The notes beneath the pieces were generated by a model. It saw only the letters and a list, made by a program, of their open reading frames with translations. It had not been told where the DNA came from and did not search any database. A DNA stretch of 64,000 bases from the NCBI GenBank assembly GCA_003586115.2, contig QVOM02000102.1, positions 1,843,607-1,907,606 of the forward strand. Reading direction: 5' to 3'. This document shows, piece after piece, positions 11,111 through 23,203 of this stretch (its first letter is position 1; each line of letters opens with the position of its first letter). Source of the DNA: Salvator merianae. Taxonomy: Eukaryota; Chordata; Lepidosauria; Squamata; Teiidae. Position numbers and translations under genes: made by a program.

Positions 11111-12840
11111 CATTTCCACTTTAAAATGGAGGTGACTGTTTATGATGTGTGTGCGGAGGCAGTGCTGTGATTGCTGCTTAGAAGAATACCTCCCTGTCTC
11201 CAGTCCCTCTGTCCCAAGTGTGTAGCACAGCATTGCTGTTTAGCAGTAGGGGAAAAGAAGATGGAATCAAAGCACTGTGCTTTGGAAAAAAAATAAAACT
11301 AAATTCTACAGATTTGCAAGTAGATATGTGATCTTGAATGGAAGTAGGGAAAAAAAAACATTTCAGAAGACACTAATAACCTTAAATTAACATCCAGAGT
11401 TACATAGATGAAGGAAGGAGCAGGATGCTGATGCTCCAAGCAGCTTTAGGTTGTGTCTCCACACAAAGATGGAGATACATTTCTGCTGCATTGAAGGACA
11501 CATCAGTGACTCCATTTTGGAGTGCAGACATGTCTGATGAAATGGTGAATATAGTGATCTTTCAGAGGATGGGAAATCACACCTTTCACATGAAGGTATC
11601 TATGATGGTGACTGCACCTTTTACTAGGGTGGCACGTTCATCATGGTGTGCCTCTTCCTACCACACTTGAAAATGCGGCATCCAAAGATGTTCCTGCAGG
11701 TGCCTTAATTTCCCCCTTGGCATCACTCACTAAGGATTACTACAATCCACAATGACCCTTCTAAAGCTTACTTGAGGCACATCATTAACACTCAATTTTC
11801 TAGCAAAGCTGAGTGCAAACACAGGAAAACTTGTTGCTTTCCAAAAAACCCACAAATATCTGTCTCCATTTAGATGGGGGCCCTGCATTTAAAATCTAGA
11901 AATGCATCAACTCCTGCTTTATGCTATTTTGAAAGCCAAAACAGCTGAATTCTTTCAGCAAGCCGTTAAATGCAGAAAATCCACCTAGAAATCCCAGTGG
12001 AATGACAAGTTAAAAAAACCCAAAACTTAGTAAATACCCTCTGTTCCTTCCTTTGGGTTTAAATCAGTGCTGGATACTTATTTAAATGTGTGTTTGTTGT
12101 CATAGCCTTAGGAGATACATGCTTCATTTCCACAAGCACCCTGGGAGACAATGAGCATATGGCAAGGGCTCACGTGTCCTACAGTAAACATTACAATGCA
12201 AATTGCTCTGAGTAAAACTGGCAACAGCAAGAAGCGAGATTGTCAGTGTTTGTGTTTATGTGTGTACATGTCCATGTCCAGCCCCCTGCCCTGAAGGAAT
12301 GAAAAAGGTGGATTTTGCCTAATTATGACTTTTAATGAACTCCAGAAGCCTTTTTTTTTTTAGAGACAAGAGTTGGCAGTCCCATTCATGTTGATATCAC
12401 ATAAACTTTCCCCTTCTATGTAACACCAAATTGCATGGGTGTTAAGATCCAGATAAAGACCCAGACCCTTTTCCAAGTAGTAGTGATTTGCAGATAAGCT
12501 GCATAAAACTGGGGCAAGCTGTGGTTTGCAAAACACATTTACTCTGTGCCATTTGCATAAACTAGGAGAGGATAGCCCATGATAGAGATAGCATCCCAAG
12601 TGCCATTCCCCTCTGAACTCCAAATGTGAATGGGTTATCATGCTAAAATTCTATCTTTGTTTCCTTGATACCTCTGAGGTAACATCCAGACAACAATTGG
12701 CAATGCAGAATCTAAAAAAGATCCCACAATTGTCTGTTTATCCCATTCCTGGCCTTCCCTTCATGTCTGCTGGCCCATTTTGTAATGAGCTCGCTTTGGG
12801 CTACCAGAAGTCAGCCGAGTGCCTGCTCACTCCCTTTTAA
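11111..12840. other. Unassigned intergenic stretch
   Basis: No gene or named repeat recognised. Short blocks near 11106 and 13799 share GGCTGCAT(T/C)TCCACTT, perhaps ends of an unlisted MITE family. The open frames in this stretch show no domains. Confidence 0.4.
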
Positions 12841-14454
12841 TATTTAATGCTGCCATTACAGAAAACTTGGCGTGATTGCTGGATTTCCCATAATAGATAT
12901 TATAGCTTAGCAACTAACTCATACTGAGAATGCTGCTAAGTCTGGCGTTTCCGATATAGTTCTGGGAAAATTGTGGATTTTAGCCTACAACTGGAGGCAT
13001 CCTTATTTAGGAACTCTTTTACCTTTTTCAAATATTCTACCTGTCTTACTGCAATAACATTCTGCTTCCAGGCAATTTTTTATAAATATTAAGTTTTATT
13101 AAACCATCATAGCACTATAGTGGCTGGTATATTGCTGGGAATGTTGCCTGTTCCTTAATATTGTATTCTATAGTTTTGTGCACCTTCGGGCAGTCATAAT
13201 AAACGCGATCTGAGAGTGTCAATATTTACTTAGTTTTAAATACATAAAGTACATTAAATTGAATTCATATGAAAATCAAAGTGACCACAAATGGCACCAT
13301 AACTGTGAAATGCAAGATCACGCTGTGTCCTTTTGCACATTCTATTTACTATCATGGAAATGCCCTGGTAAATTACAATTCATCACCACTTTATGTTACT
13401 ATTCCCTCCTGGGCATCCTTCAGATTTTATGACATTTCACTGCATATCCTAGCCATTTACAGTATTCATCAGCAAATGTGGTAGCAAAATAGGCTTCTGA
13501 TGGATGATTCACAAGATGATTGCTGTTAAAACAATATATCTTTCCCTCAATATCTGATTAGCTGATTTTCTTAAACTCACATAAGTGCAAAGGCATGGTC
13601 ATAATACTGAATGGGGAATAGAAGTGAACTTTGCAGGTGAAAGTTACTGAACAATCTCTTAAAATGTTTCAGTTCACTTCTCAAAGAGAAAATAAGCATG
13701 AGGTAGCAAGGAAAAATCTCTATTTCTTTTTACAAGACCTCCAGATGATTTGTGCATCTTAAAAAGTTCCCTCACAGGTTCTGAAGAATGAATTTTAAAG
13801 GCTGCATCTCCACTTACCCATAGAGCTGCCCTGTAATGTGCCTTCTGCCACTGTGCCTCTACATATAATGGCAGAAAGTGCCTTGCAGCAATCATACCAA
13901 GCTATTTCAGACCACGATTGCTGATGGAGGCACCATTTGGTAAGGGTGTGATTTCATGTCGTCAGTGTTGGCTGATGACTGTGGTGCCTCAGCCATGCCT
14001 TTCCGAACAAGTTGCCTCACACCAATAAGTGGAGATCCAGTCCAAGTTCCAGAATGGAGTATGGATTAAGTCTTCTATTCCAGAGATGGCCCAGTTTTCC
14101 AAATCTTGAAAATTTAAGCTTTCAAATTTTACAAACCTAGCCAACTTTGGATTTCTGTTGAATTTTAGATCTATGTTCATGATATAGAAAGGCTGTTTAG
14201 GACTGGCCCATTCCTGGGAAGCACTTAATGCAATTTCTGGTGTTAGAAATGCCCAGAAACATCAGATTCAATTAAAAGTTAGGAGCATGTCCTCCTGGCA
14301 AAAATATATGCTATTAGTTTCCTAAAAGGAAATAGCCATATACCTAAATTCTCCTCTTATTTGCAAGAATAGCTGCATCAATTGATAAGAGGTGTGGCTT
14401 TTGCAGCATTAGCCTTCAGGCCCTATCCCAGGACTCTGATTCTCTTCAGATTTA
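12841..14454. other. Repeat-poor stretch, possible conserved non-coding DNA
   Basis: About 12841-13620 shows none of the repeat signatures seen elsewhere in the window. It keeps long AT-rich runs with homeodomain-like TAATTA/ATTA cores and a few CpGs (ACGCGATC near 13203). That is a composition often seen in vertebrate developmental enhancers, but no alignment is available and the idea is inference. 13621-14454 has no recognised content. Confidence 0.25.
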
Positions 14455-14985
14455 GGGCCTTTCTGCACTTACCTGACTTGATCTGAAACAGCTAATCTGG
14501 ATCAAAGGATCTGTTGATTTGCATCTGCCCCATGTACAGGGGGGAGCGTTGCTTTAGAGTTAGTGAAATACTGGCAAAATTTAAAAGCAATATGCTGAAC
14601 ATAGGTCTTAGATTTTGAGATTTTTCCTTCCTATGGGAATGAAGGGGGTTGGAGTGATCCAGCTATGCATCTGGAGATCCAAGATGGGTCAGCACAGTAA
14701 ATGAGGGATATAGGCCCTTTCTGCACTTGGGCTTATACCAGATTATATCCTGGAACAGGGACCTGACATCTGCGTGCCAGTAGGAACTATGGCAGGCCCT
14801 ATGCAGGGCCTGCTGTAAATTCCACTTTCATGTAGATAGCAGGTTCCTGTTCTGGGATATGATTCAGAATAAAGCCAAGTGCAGAAAGCCCCATAATGTC
14901 TCACAGTAAAGTACAGAATTGTCCTCTGTACTAGTTCTGGAATAGTACTGAACATTACTAGTAGGTAGATCCGGAAGGGATACTT
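14455..14985. mobile_element. GGCC-type MITE (F) with A-family insertion
   Basis: The left end GGGCCTTTCTGCACTTA is preceded by TTA. The right end is placed near GATCCGGAAGGGA at about 14979 but is poorly preserved. An A-family MITE lies inside it at 14713-14892. No coding sequence. Confidence 0.45.
14713..14892 (+). mobile_element. A-family MITE copy 2 (TSD ATA)
   Basis: A 180-bp palindromic element with ends GGCCCTTTCTGCACTTG and AAGTGCAGAAAGCCCC. It is flanked by ATA on both sides (14710-14712 and 14893-14895). Confidence 0.75.
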
Positions 14986-15595
14986 GTTTCAGTAATAGGA
15001 TTTCCCCTTGCTTTCTTAATGTTTCAAAAAGTTATGAAAAGTTTCTGAAGGGTCAGTTTTAAATGTTAGGCATTTTAGGTTTCACTTCTTGCAGGCAGGA
15101 ACTTCTACTTCAGCAGCAGTGGTCAGATTAAATAGCGAAGTTAGAATGAGCACTGGATGGAGGAATATTCAGTTTATAAAAACGTATATCCAACATTAAG
15201 ATAAATTTATATGTTGAGCGTGATGATATTACCTCTCATTTTTTAATTTGGATTATGTTACAAGTTGATTGTGCATACCATTCCTCTCCTGGTGGAGATG
15301 CTTGCTATTCTCTTTTTCAGCGCGGTAATGCATTGGTTTATACCTCTCCCTGGAATATTGAAGGGAGAAGATGGCTATTTCTGCTTTATTACTTGATGAA
15401 GTGTTCTGGGGTGAGTTGGTTGCCATCACCCGGTAATGCATTCTTTGTTGAAGAGGTTGTTGCATGTTAATAAGTGTTCTCATCTTCTTATCTTTTGTGG
15501 TTAGTATTGGATCTAAAGAATATATTGCAGGGGGAAGTCAAGGGGGCACTGCAGGGCTTCTTCAACTGCCCTGCTTTTATGTGTTGTGTCTTTTT
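14986..15595. other. Unassigned sequence
   Basis: No gene recognised. The 12-mer CGGTAATGCATT occurs twice (about 15325 and 15431) within a segment that could be a degraded repeat of unknown type. Confidence 0.35.
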
Positions 15596-15599
15596 AGAT

Positions 15600-15965
15600 T
15601 GCAAGCTTCAGGGAAGAAACTTGGGGGTGTAATTTGATGGTACTTTTGGAGTCATCCCTGTCCATGGAGGCTCAGATGACCTCTGTGGTCAGGAGTGTCT
15701 ATCACCAGCTTTGGCTTGTATGCCAGCTACACCTTTACTTGGGTAAGGATAGCCTGCCCACTGTTGTCCATGCCTTGCAACCTCACATTTAGACTACTTT
15801 AATGCACTCTATGTGGGGTTACTCTTGGATCTGCTTTGGAAGCTGGAACTGATAAAAAAAAAAAAAGGCAGCTAGATTGCTAAGTGTGGTCCTGTTGGGC
15901 ATTTATCATACCTGCATTTAAGCAATTATGATGTTTTCTGGTTAGCTACTGAGTCAGGGTCAAGA
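15600..15965 (+). mobile_element. L2-type LINE, C-terminal RT fragment
   Basis: Blocks follow squamate L2 order: AACTTGGGGGTGTAATTTGA (L-G-V-x-L-D), GTGTCTATCACCAGCTTTGG (xxYHxLxL), the GTTGTCCATGC (VVHA) block and TGCACTCTATGTGGGGTTAC (NALYVGL). Frameshifts break all frames. A run of A13 lies at about 15854-15866. Confidence 0.7.
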
Positions 15966-16039
15966 ATTTATCTTTGGCATATAAAAGTTACACAATTAAA
16001 ATAAATACAATCTGTGCAAAATAAACACTGGATATATTT

Positions 16040-16943
16040 TAATGCATTAATAGCCTATTTAAATATTGCCAATGTTAAACTAGCAGCAAACACAAAACTA
16101 ACAGAATTTGAAGAAGTATTTAATAAATATTCTGAGAATCCATAAGGGCTAACATCAAAAATATATGAGTTAATCTAGAAACTAAATTAATACCTTACTA
16201 TAACATTCAAGAAAATTTGGGAAACAGATATAATTTTAAAATGGTAGATGAGCACTGCGTGGAAATAGTTGCTACACCTGTAAGTTGCAAAATAAACCCT
16301 AAAATTAGAGAGTTACAATTGAAGACATTATTTAAGTGGTATATGACATCAGTAAGATTAGCAAAAATTAATAAGGACTTGTCTTTAAGATGCTGGAGAG
16401 GCTATGCTGAAAAATGGGCATTTTATACATAAGTGGTAGCATTGCAAAAATTGAAATTGAAATTTTGGAAACAAGTAGAAGAAGAAATAAACAAGATTTT
16501 TAAGGTGAAATGTACATTAGCTACAAATATTTACTCAAACAACAATGGTATAGAGAATTAATTGTTTATTAAATTTTTGATATCTATAACACAACTAATA
16601 ATAATGCAACAATAGATAAAAGTGGAAAAGCTCTCAGTGAAAATATGGTAGAGTAAAATTTGGGAAATATTTCTGGATGAAATAATTTTAGAAAGATGAA
16701 ATAGAATATAAGGTGTGAAGAAAAACAACAACCCTGAATTGTTTAGATGCAATGTTGAAGATAGATTCTAGATATTTCCCAGTGTAAATGGTGCTATCAA
16801 TGATATAGAATATTCTAGATGAAAAAGAACTAACATGATTGGTTGGATTGTACAAATGTATATGATCATAATGATTTTGATGTAACCTACAGCAACACTG
16901 TAATTTGATTTCCAAATAAAAATAGAAACTCTAAAAAAACTCA
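16040..16943 (+). mobile_element. L1 ORF2 C-terminus and 3' end (truncated)
   Basis: The plus-strand frame 16217-16432 ends RELQLKTLFKWYMTSVRL, then INKDLSLRCWRGYAEK and WAFYT, the C-terminal Cys-rich block of tetrapod L1 ORF2 (CWRCxxxxGTFxHxWW in intact copies). Upstream, LTEFEEVFNK and SKIYELI also match. About 400 bp of AT-rich 3' region follow to an A-rich end at 16943. Confidence 0.75.
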
Positions 16944-17011
16944 GTTTTTCATATGAAGCCACTAATAGCTGAATACTTACATGCTGGGAGCCATAACAAC
17001 GTCCAAGAAGT

Positions 17012-17105
17012 TAATGGTTTAGTGGTATAGTATCTGATTTGTGTGCAGAAGATTCTCAGTTTAATCCTTGGGATGTGCAGGTAGGCATGGGTAGGACCTG
17101 GACAG
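17012..17105 (+). mobile_element. tRNA-derived SINE head
   Basis: TTAGTGGTATAGTATCTGAT resembles the pol III A-box region and AGTTTAATCC (17059-17068) a worn B box (GGTTCAATCC). The segment between them, GCAGAAGATTCTC, and the following GGATGTGCAGGTAGG match the common amniote CR1-mobilised tRNA SINE in order and spacing. It is too decayed to be a tRNA gene. Confidence 0.6.
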
Positions 17106-17349
17106 TCTACCAGTAGTTACATTAATTGTGACTACTTTTATTCCCAATCGGGAACAATCTGATTGGGATTATATTCCATCTAAAGCAGACAAAGCATTCC
17201 AGGGGGGTGGGGCCTCACAGATCTTCATTAATGTGCAGATCTATGAGGCCCAGAAGACAACCACAGAGACCCTAGTTTCTGACTAAAAGTAAATGCAGAA
17301 AGTCCAGTGTTACAATTCATGTCACAACATAATAGTTGTTCTTATATAA

Positions 17350-17458
17350 TATTATATAATTACTATGATTTTAGCTGCTTTTATTCTTTGTACACCACTT
17401 TCAGGTTATATTTTAATAGGAAGCAGTATATAAATATTTTAAATAAATAAATAAAATA
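17350..17458 (+). mobile_element. LINE (L2/CR1-type) 3' tail
   Basis: The block GTACACCACTTTCAGGTTAT...AGCAGTATATAAATATTT ending in AAATAAATAAATAAA matches the standard end of squamate L2-like elements (CCGCC..GGCGGTATATAAAT plus AAAT repeats). Confidence 0.5.
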
Positions 17459-17558
17459 TACACATTGAAGAACAGTACTGCAACTGTCAAGGCAGAATGT
17501 GGAACAGGTAGAGAATAAATATTCAAAGAAGCTTGTCATCCATCATAGTCCAACCACT

Positions 17559-18192
17559 GAGCCTTTCCACAATGATCAGCCTAGAATGGTATAGCAATAC
17601 CATTCTAGGCTGGAAAAGATCCAGAGGGGTGGTGTGAGTGCTAGAACAGTCCAGTACTGGACCACCAGTACTCACAGTGCAAATGGACTGTCCAGGGAAG
17701 GCCCGATTGCTATGACAGCAGCCGTGGCAATGTCCAACCATTGCCATAGTGGGTGCGTTACCATGTGTGACTGCAGAGCTGCAGCCACTCCACCCCACCC
17801 ACTTGCAGCATTTGCACCCAGAAGAGGGTGTGAACACTGCTGACCAGTAGCCATTCTGGTCAAGTTGTAGATAGCGTTTTAGCTGTCCACAGCTAGTAGT
17901 GTCTGGGAGCAGCTATAGATAATCCCAGATGTTGTGGGGCTGAGGCTGTGTGGACACATTGGCCCTTTCTGCACTTGGTCTTATTGTGGATTATATCCCA
18001 GAATAGGGACCTGTCATCCACATGCTAGTGCAAACTATAAAAGGTCTTGCCCAGGGTCTACCATAGTCTGCACTAGCATGCAGATGGCAGGTCTCTATTC
18101 TGAGATATAATCTGGAACAAGTCCAAGTGCAGAAAGGCCCATTGAGCCAGTGAGCATCTGCTCTATCACTAAGAGTCAAGTGCAAACAGGCC
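17559..18192 (+). mobile_element. E-family GGCC MITE with A-family insertion
   Basis: It starts GAGCCTTTCCACAATG and ends TCAAGTGCAAACAGGCC. The body matches 39232-39661: GTCCACAGCTAGTAG, AGAAGAGGGTGTGAA and CCAGTGAGCATC occur in both in the same order. A 180-bp A-family MITE is inserted at 17961-18140. Near its left end lies a perfect CCTAGAATGGTAT hairpin around 17579-17612. Confidence 0.6.
17961..18140 (+). mobile_element. A-family MITE copy 3 (TSD ATT)
   Basis: A 180-bp palindrome with ends GGCCCTTTCTGCACTTG and CAAGTGCAGAAAGGCCC, flanked by ATT at 17958-17960 and 18141-18143. The body is nearly the same as copy 4 at 37802-37981. Confidence 0.8.
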
Positions 18193-18249
18193 TCTTTCAT
18201 TTCTACTATATAATACTACCACAGGCTTTGTTCCTAACAAAGGTAGTCC

Positions 18250-18720
18250 TAATAGTATAGGTTGTACAGTAGACGAGTTAAATAATTCTGCATCATGAAG
18301 GGCCAATTAACTTCCTTTAGGCACTGCAAGGGATAAAATGTTAGGATAAAGTATTGCAGCAGAAAATGATAGATTTTCCCATATGATACCTCTAGTGCCT
18401 TCTGTAAGTTAAATACTCCTGTTGCTGCACTTCTGACTACCATATTTTGGTTTAGGCTTGAACAGAACTTGATTACTGCTGAGGTCAACATGAAAACAGA
18501 GAAGTTCAAGTACATCTTTGTCACCCACAATGACATCCTTTTGTAAGGTGGCAGCTGCTGAAGTCTGAGCTATTAATATGTCAGCAACATTCTTGGCATA
18601 GAGTATCTGACATCCAGCATTTTCCAAACTATCACAGAGCATGTATATCAATCACTGCTTGCTAGCCCTCTTCCTCAGGAATTCATCCTTTATAATTGTG
18701 AATAGAGTTTTTGACTGGAA
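18250..18720 (-). pseudogene. Repeat ORF with PIN/FEN1-like signature, C-terminal part (broken)
   Basis: On the minus strand 18409-18651 reads LENAGCQILYAKNVADILIA, then QKDVIVGDKDVLELLCFHV and FKPKPKYGSQ. After a frameshift, 18249-18536 supplies VFNLQKALEVSYGKIYHFLL. I know this order, an AGCxVxxxxxDADLLIVQ block, VLVGEDTDLLVLL, F..EPK and VWNIQ..k..LG..ICxxLLFLHA, from an uncharacterised ORF repeated in many animal genomes. The acidic AD...GDKDV pattern is like the metal site of PIN/FEN1-type nucleases. Two of the usual aspartates are changed and stops are present, so this copy is dead. The family recall is from memory and has not been searched. Confidence 0.45.
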
Positions 18721-19686
18721 CTGAACAACAGCTGCCCTTTGACCTCAGTATCTATGTGTGAGCTGCATCATTTATAGCGAGTAGATCTGAATGTAGCCTG
18801 CTTATTTCTTTACAACAAATGTGTCTTTTACAGATACCAGAGAATGATATACCATGAGACCATGTTATTTAATTTGAAAGGCCATCTCCATCAAACAGAT
18901 GCAGATAATTTGACACAGAAGAGGTTAAAAAGCACTCCACCTTGGACTACATGCACTCAGCTAGAATTCCTTTGTTGGAATATCTGGGAAGGAATGTAAA
19001 TAATGGAATGGGGTAGCTGTGTAATTCATATTTAAGGTTTTGCTTGTCAGATGCCCTCTGAGGCAGCAAGAACTGGTAAGGGTTACATAGCAGTGAGAAC
19101 AGCACAACTAAGAACAGCATTATTTCTTCCACGCTCAGAAGAGTGTTACAGTGATAGTGCTCTTTGTGAACCGGCAGTTTGCTGATCTCATGCCTTCTTC
19201 TGGTGGCACTAATTTTGCAGCTGGGGAACTTTCATTCCCTGGCTGTGATGTTGTTGACAAGGAATGTTTGAACACAGGCCATATGGTCTATTTCCCATGT
19301 TCAAAGACTGTACAGATCACCCAGCAGACTAAAGTAGGTCTGGTCAATTGGTTGTGGAATGGTGACAGAAAGGCTACTGAGAATGGGAGTAAACACTGCT
19401 TGAGCACTTATTCCTACTCTGGTAGCTGAACAAGTATAGGTCTCTGCAGATGCACATGTCCAGCACACCCTAATGTTCTTCTAGGAAGTTAGGGTATGTA
19501 GACTATGCCCTCTCATGTTGCATTTAGGGTACTATAATGGCACCTTGCAAAAGGTCCCACTGAAACAAAATATTTGGATCGATATGGAATTTTTCCTTGT
19601 ATATTAGCTTGTTCTTTTCATTTGATTGTGTTTGAGTCCCAAACACATTTTCTGACTGTTGATTGCAATATGTGAGTCACAATAAG
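18721..19686. other. Unassigned, between two parts of the broken ORF
   Basis: No clear domain on either strand. It may be part of the same minus-strand element or a later insertion; 19131-19430 has an open plus-strand frame without recognisable motifs. Confidence 0.3.
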
Positions 19687-20147
19687 AGCCTTTCCATGCT
19701 TATCTGTCCACAGCTACAGCAAGGGGTCCAGCATGTCCACACTTCCTGTTAGCATGCTCCATCTGCATTGGGTGGAGTGTAGCTTGATCTAGGTGGCTAA
19801 AAATTGCTGCCTAGACTAGACTGCCTAGTTTTCTCATGAGTAAATTTGCCCAGCATGCCTCCATGAGTTGATTAAGCAGGGGGACCCATTTTGACAGTGC
19901 TCCAAAATGCGCTGCCAAAATGGGTCCCCCTGGGACTCTGAGGTCACAAACTTTAGGTCCTTACCATTGGAACCCTCACAGCAGATTCTAGAACTTGCAT
20001 GAGCTGTGGGGTGGTGCTTAGTAGCATAGGGACTGTCCCAAGTGTGGACAGGCTTGTTCCAGGACAGCTGGACTTTTCTAGCTGCAGTTACTCCAGGAGG
20101 AATGGTTCCAGCTAGAATGTCCAGCCCAGGTAAATGCAAAAAGATTC
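19687..20147 (+). mobile_element. D-type MITE (461 bp)
   Basis: It starts AGCCTTTCCATGCTTA and ends TAAATGCAAAAAGATTC, with TAAG on both sides (19683-19686 and 20148-20151; the 3-bp duplication AAG fits the other MITEs). Inside are paired blocks GGGGGACCCATTTTGACAG and GCCAAAATGGGTCCCCC around 19878-19930. It separates the two halves of the minus-strand PIN-like ORF. Confidence 0.6.
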
Positions 20148-20179
20148 TAAGTGTAATGTAATGCAAAGATGCACTGTTC

Positions 20180-20870
20180 TGAAGATTTCTTGTGTGGATC
20201 ACTTGTGTTATACTTGATACCAGCGAATTCTTGTATAACATTTTTCAGCTCTCTGAATGCCACCATTCACTGCAGTACATCCAAATGTGACCTTGTACTG
20301 CCGTCATTCCAATTTCCTGATCTGATGTTTCTAATTTGTTTAGTAACAAAATTTACTAAGAGGTCTCCACTTAAATGATCAGTGTGGTGAACGACTTGGT
20401 ATCCATTTTATTCTGTGAATATCAGGATATGTATGTTTCCGATTTGGTATTTCTTACAGAAATTCATAAGCTGTTACATCCAACTGCAACAAAATATATG
20501 AACATTTTTATTATTAAATGCGAATGGGGATTCCAGTTTTCTGTTCTGTCAACAATGATGAACTTTGTCACTATATCCACCATTATCACGTATAGCCACT
20601 GAATCGATAAATAATTGGTTTTGCTTGCACTGCTTTTCTACTTAAACCCTTATTTTTATGCATACACAAAGCAAAATGTCTTGTGATTTTTCATTCTTAC
20701 TTGATCTGGCACCACTGCTTCATAAAACAGTTTCATTTCTGTGATGAAGCTGAGTTTTTCCTTTTGCAGTGGAGCATCACTAACAATGGATAATTGCAAA
20801 TGGTAGCTGCTCTTGCTGAGGTGGGGAAAGGAGAAGATCTGAATTGTCTGTGTATCTGCCACACTGTTCC
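20180..20870 (-). pseudogene. Repeat ORF with PIN/FEN1-like signature, N-terminal part (broken)
   Basis: The minus strand reads MADTQTIQIFSFPHLS and further in-family sequence at 20656-20862, then, after breaks, YSQNKMDTKSFTTLII near 20380-20430. The latter fits the FDGY...STK..TH.R block that precedes the PIN-like part in this repeat family. The distance to 18720 is explained in part by the MITE at 19687-20147. Assignment is weaker than for the C-terminal part. Confidence 0.3.
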
Positions 20871-21587
20871 CCAGAAAGGTACATAAACTGTAATTGCTCT
20901 TGCTGGGGAAGAGAAGGAGGAAGTCCTGACATGGCAGCTATTTCTTTTTGCAATCTTACTTATTAATTGGCTTTGTTATTATTTTGTTTTCTTTATCTTG
21001 CATTGTGCATGCTATTGTATGTATCATTGTAAACGTAAATGTCAGTTTATTTACCCCTAAGCTATCATCTTTGGAGGACATACTAACTGAAAATCACAAA
21101 CTAAGAAATAAGTCACGGCAGGAACAACAGAAAGTCAAATTGAATAAATGTGAGGCTGAAAAAATGGAGGGAAGAACTTTGGACTATAAGAAAGTTTCAT
21201 TATCACCCTTTAAAGATGAAGAAGAACTTATCCTGATTCATTCATTCAGTGCTGTTCCCCCCCCCCCAAGATAAAAAGGAGATCACTGGACAGTTACATG
21301 CCCTCCTTCACTTGTTAGATAACACTGAGATGGTTCAAGCCTCAAAATATGGGATTCAAGGAAAAGGTGATCCAAGCTTTTCAAATTCTCCACAACTCCA
21401 GAAACAAAGGACCACTACCAAACAGCAGCATTCAAGACAATTGGAAATCTCATATTACCTACAACCAGTGAAGCACGCTTTGGAAGGAACAGATGTGATC
21501 CCGAAAGCTGTTAAATTTGAAACTACATCAAAATCTCCCTCGAAAAAATGACGTTATCCAATTTTTCCCTCCCAAATTGATCTTATA

Positions 21588-22410
21588 GTGGGGTTAAATG
21601 GGAGAGTTAAAGGCTATAAATCCATTGGTATTTTAACTTGGAATATTGCTGGCTGGAAGTATAAGGCAACAGACGTAGATGTGATAAAGTTTTTATCTGA
21701 ATTTGATTTGGTAGCTTTACAGGAATCCTGTCTAACAGAGCATGATGACGTACCATTGCTGCCTGGATTTACAGCATGGGCAAGCCTGCACAGAAAGTAA
21801 AAGGGCGCTCATTTGGGGGCTTAGTAGTTTTAGTAAAGGAAGAGCTTGGGTGACAAGGGAGTACATTGTCCCTTAGTGTTGGTTCACCATATTAGCAGTC
21901 AAATTTCTGTTTAAAAATACAGTTACTGTCTTACTAAATGTATACATACCTCCACAGTGTTCCCCTTATTACCCTACTGAACAGATTGAACAGATTACCC
22001 TACAGAACAAATATTGAACAGATACTAACATCTGGACACAGCTAGGTGAGGTATTAGAAGACTTAAATATGAAGTTCCCTAATGCAATTATAATTGTTTT
22101 GGGTGACTTTAATGCTAGGATGGGGCCCTTTTGGCTCGAAACTGCAGATATCTGTGGTATCCCTGACCAATACCTATCAAATTACCCGTCATGGGCCTCT
22201 AGAGATCAGAAAAGGAACCATGCAGGTCTTTCCTTACTAACAGTTTTGTACAAACATGATTTCTTAATTTTAGGGGGCAAAGATCAGCACTTTGTTTTTC
22301 CCTTTACACACCATTCAGAGAAACCCAGTAGTGTTCTGGATTTTATTTGCGTACAAATTGGAAAAGCTTTTTTATTTTCTGACGTTTTAGTTCATCTAAG
22401 AGGACAGTGA
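21588..22410 (+). pseudogene. LINE apurinic-type endonuclease domain (broken)
   Basis: Frame 21588-21800 has ILTWNIAGW and VALQESCLTE (the N and QE metal-site blocks). Frame 22069-22410 has VLGDFNARMG (GDFN block) and SVLDFICV (the SxxDF block near the C-terminal histidine). These are the ordered motifs of the exonuclease-endonuclease-phosphatase fold used by APE-type LINEs to nick the target. The two frames are separated by a frame break near 21800, and the final SDH block reads LRGQ*SST after a further break. Confidence 0.75.
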
Positions 22411-23203
22411 TCATCAACCTGTCTCTGTATTCTTATTTGGGGAATCTGTCCTTAGGTGTTGAACCCACTTGGATAATTTGGCACTCCAGCATTTGGAACT
22501 CAAGCAAAATCAAAGGTTAAAATGGGACAAAGTTGACACTATAGCCCTTGGGAAATTCCTAAATTCAGATCGGGCAAATGCTTGGAGAAGCACTATTAAG
22601 GCAACAAATGTAAATATTGAACAGATATTGATTGCTTATGAATCATTGTGTGAAGAATTAAAGAGATTGTTAACAGAGAATACTCCTAATACACATGATA
22701 CCAGGAGACAGGCCAGTTGGTTTGACCATGATTGTCTCAGCATGAGGAAGAGGCTGAGGCTTGCAATGCACCAAGCCCAGAAGCAGTCAACAACATTTAA
22801 TCATGAAATTATGTTAAGCGCTAGACATGAATATAAAAAACTTATTAACATAAGAAAGTCAGTTATTTAGCACAGCTATGGGCAGAAATTGAGCTGGCAG
22901 CCAAAGATAAAAACTCTGTAGTTTGCTGGCATTTAGTCTCAAGGAAAATCAAAGAAATTAAATTTACATTAATATTCCAGTTGCAGCTTCAGTCTGGGAG
23001 AACTTTTATTTGGTACTCTTTAGTGATCCAGGGCCCTGTAATCTTGGGGATCCAGCTGAAGGTTTCCTACCAGCCAATGCTAATGCCCCCTCATGGTCTC
23101 CAGTGTCCATAGAGGAAGTTAAACTTTTGACCCCCTCTCTGAAGTCTAATACGGCACCAGGATAAGACTGTTTGACATCTGAACTTTTCAAAAGCTACAT
23201 AGA

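Noticed and set aside
15325..15442. Repeated 12-mer CGGTAATGCATT as a regulatory pair
   Set aside because: Two copies only, no further shared sequence; chance or decayed repeat cannot be excluded.
17012..17105. tRNA gene
   Set aside because: A and B boxes are present in worn form but no cloverleaf closes, and the downstream sequence is SINE body.
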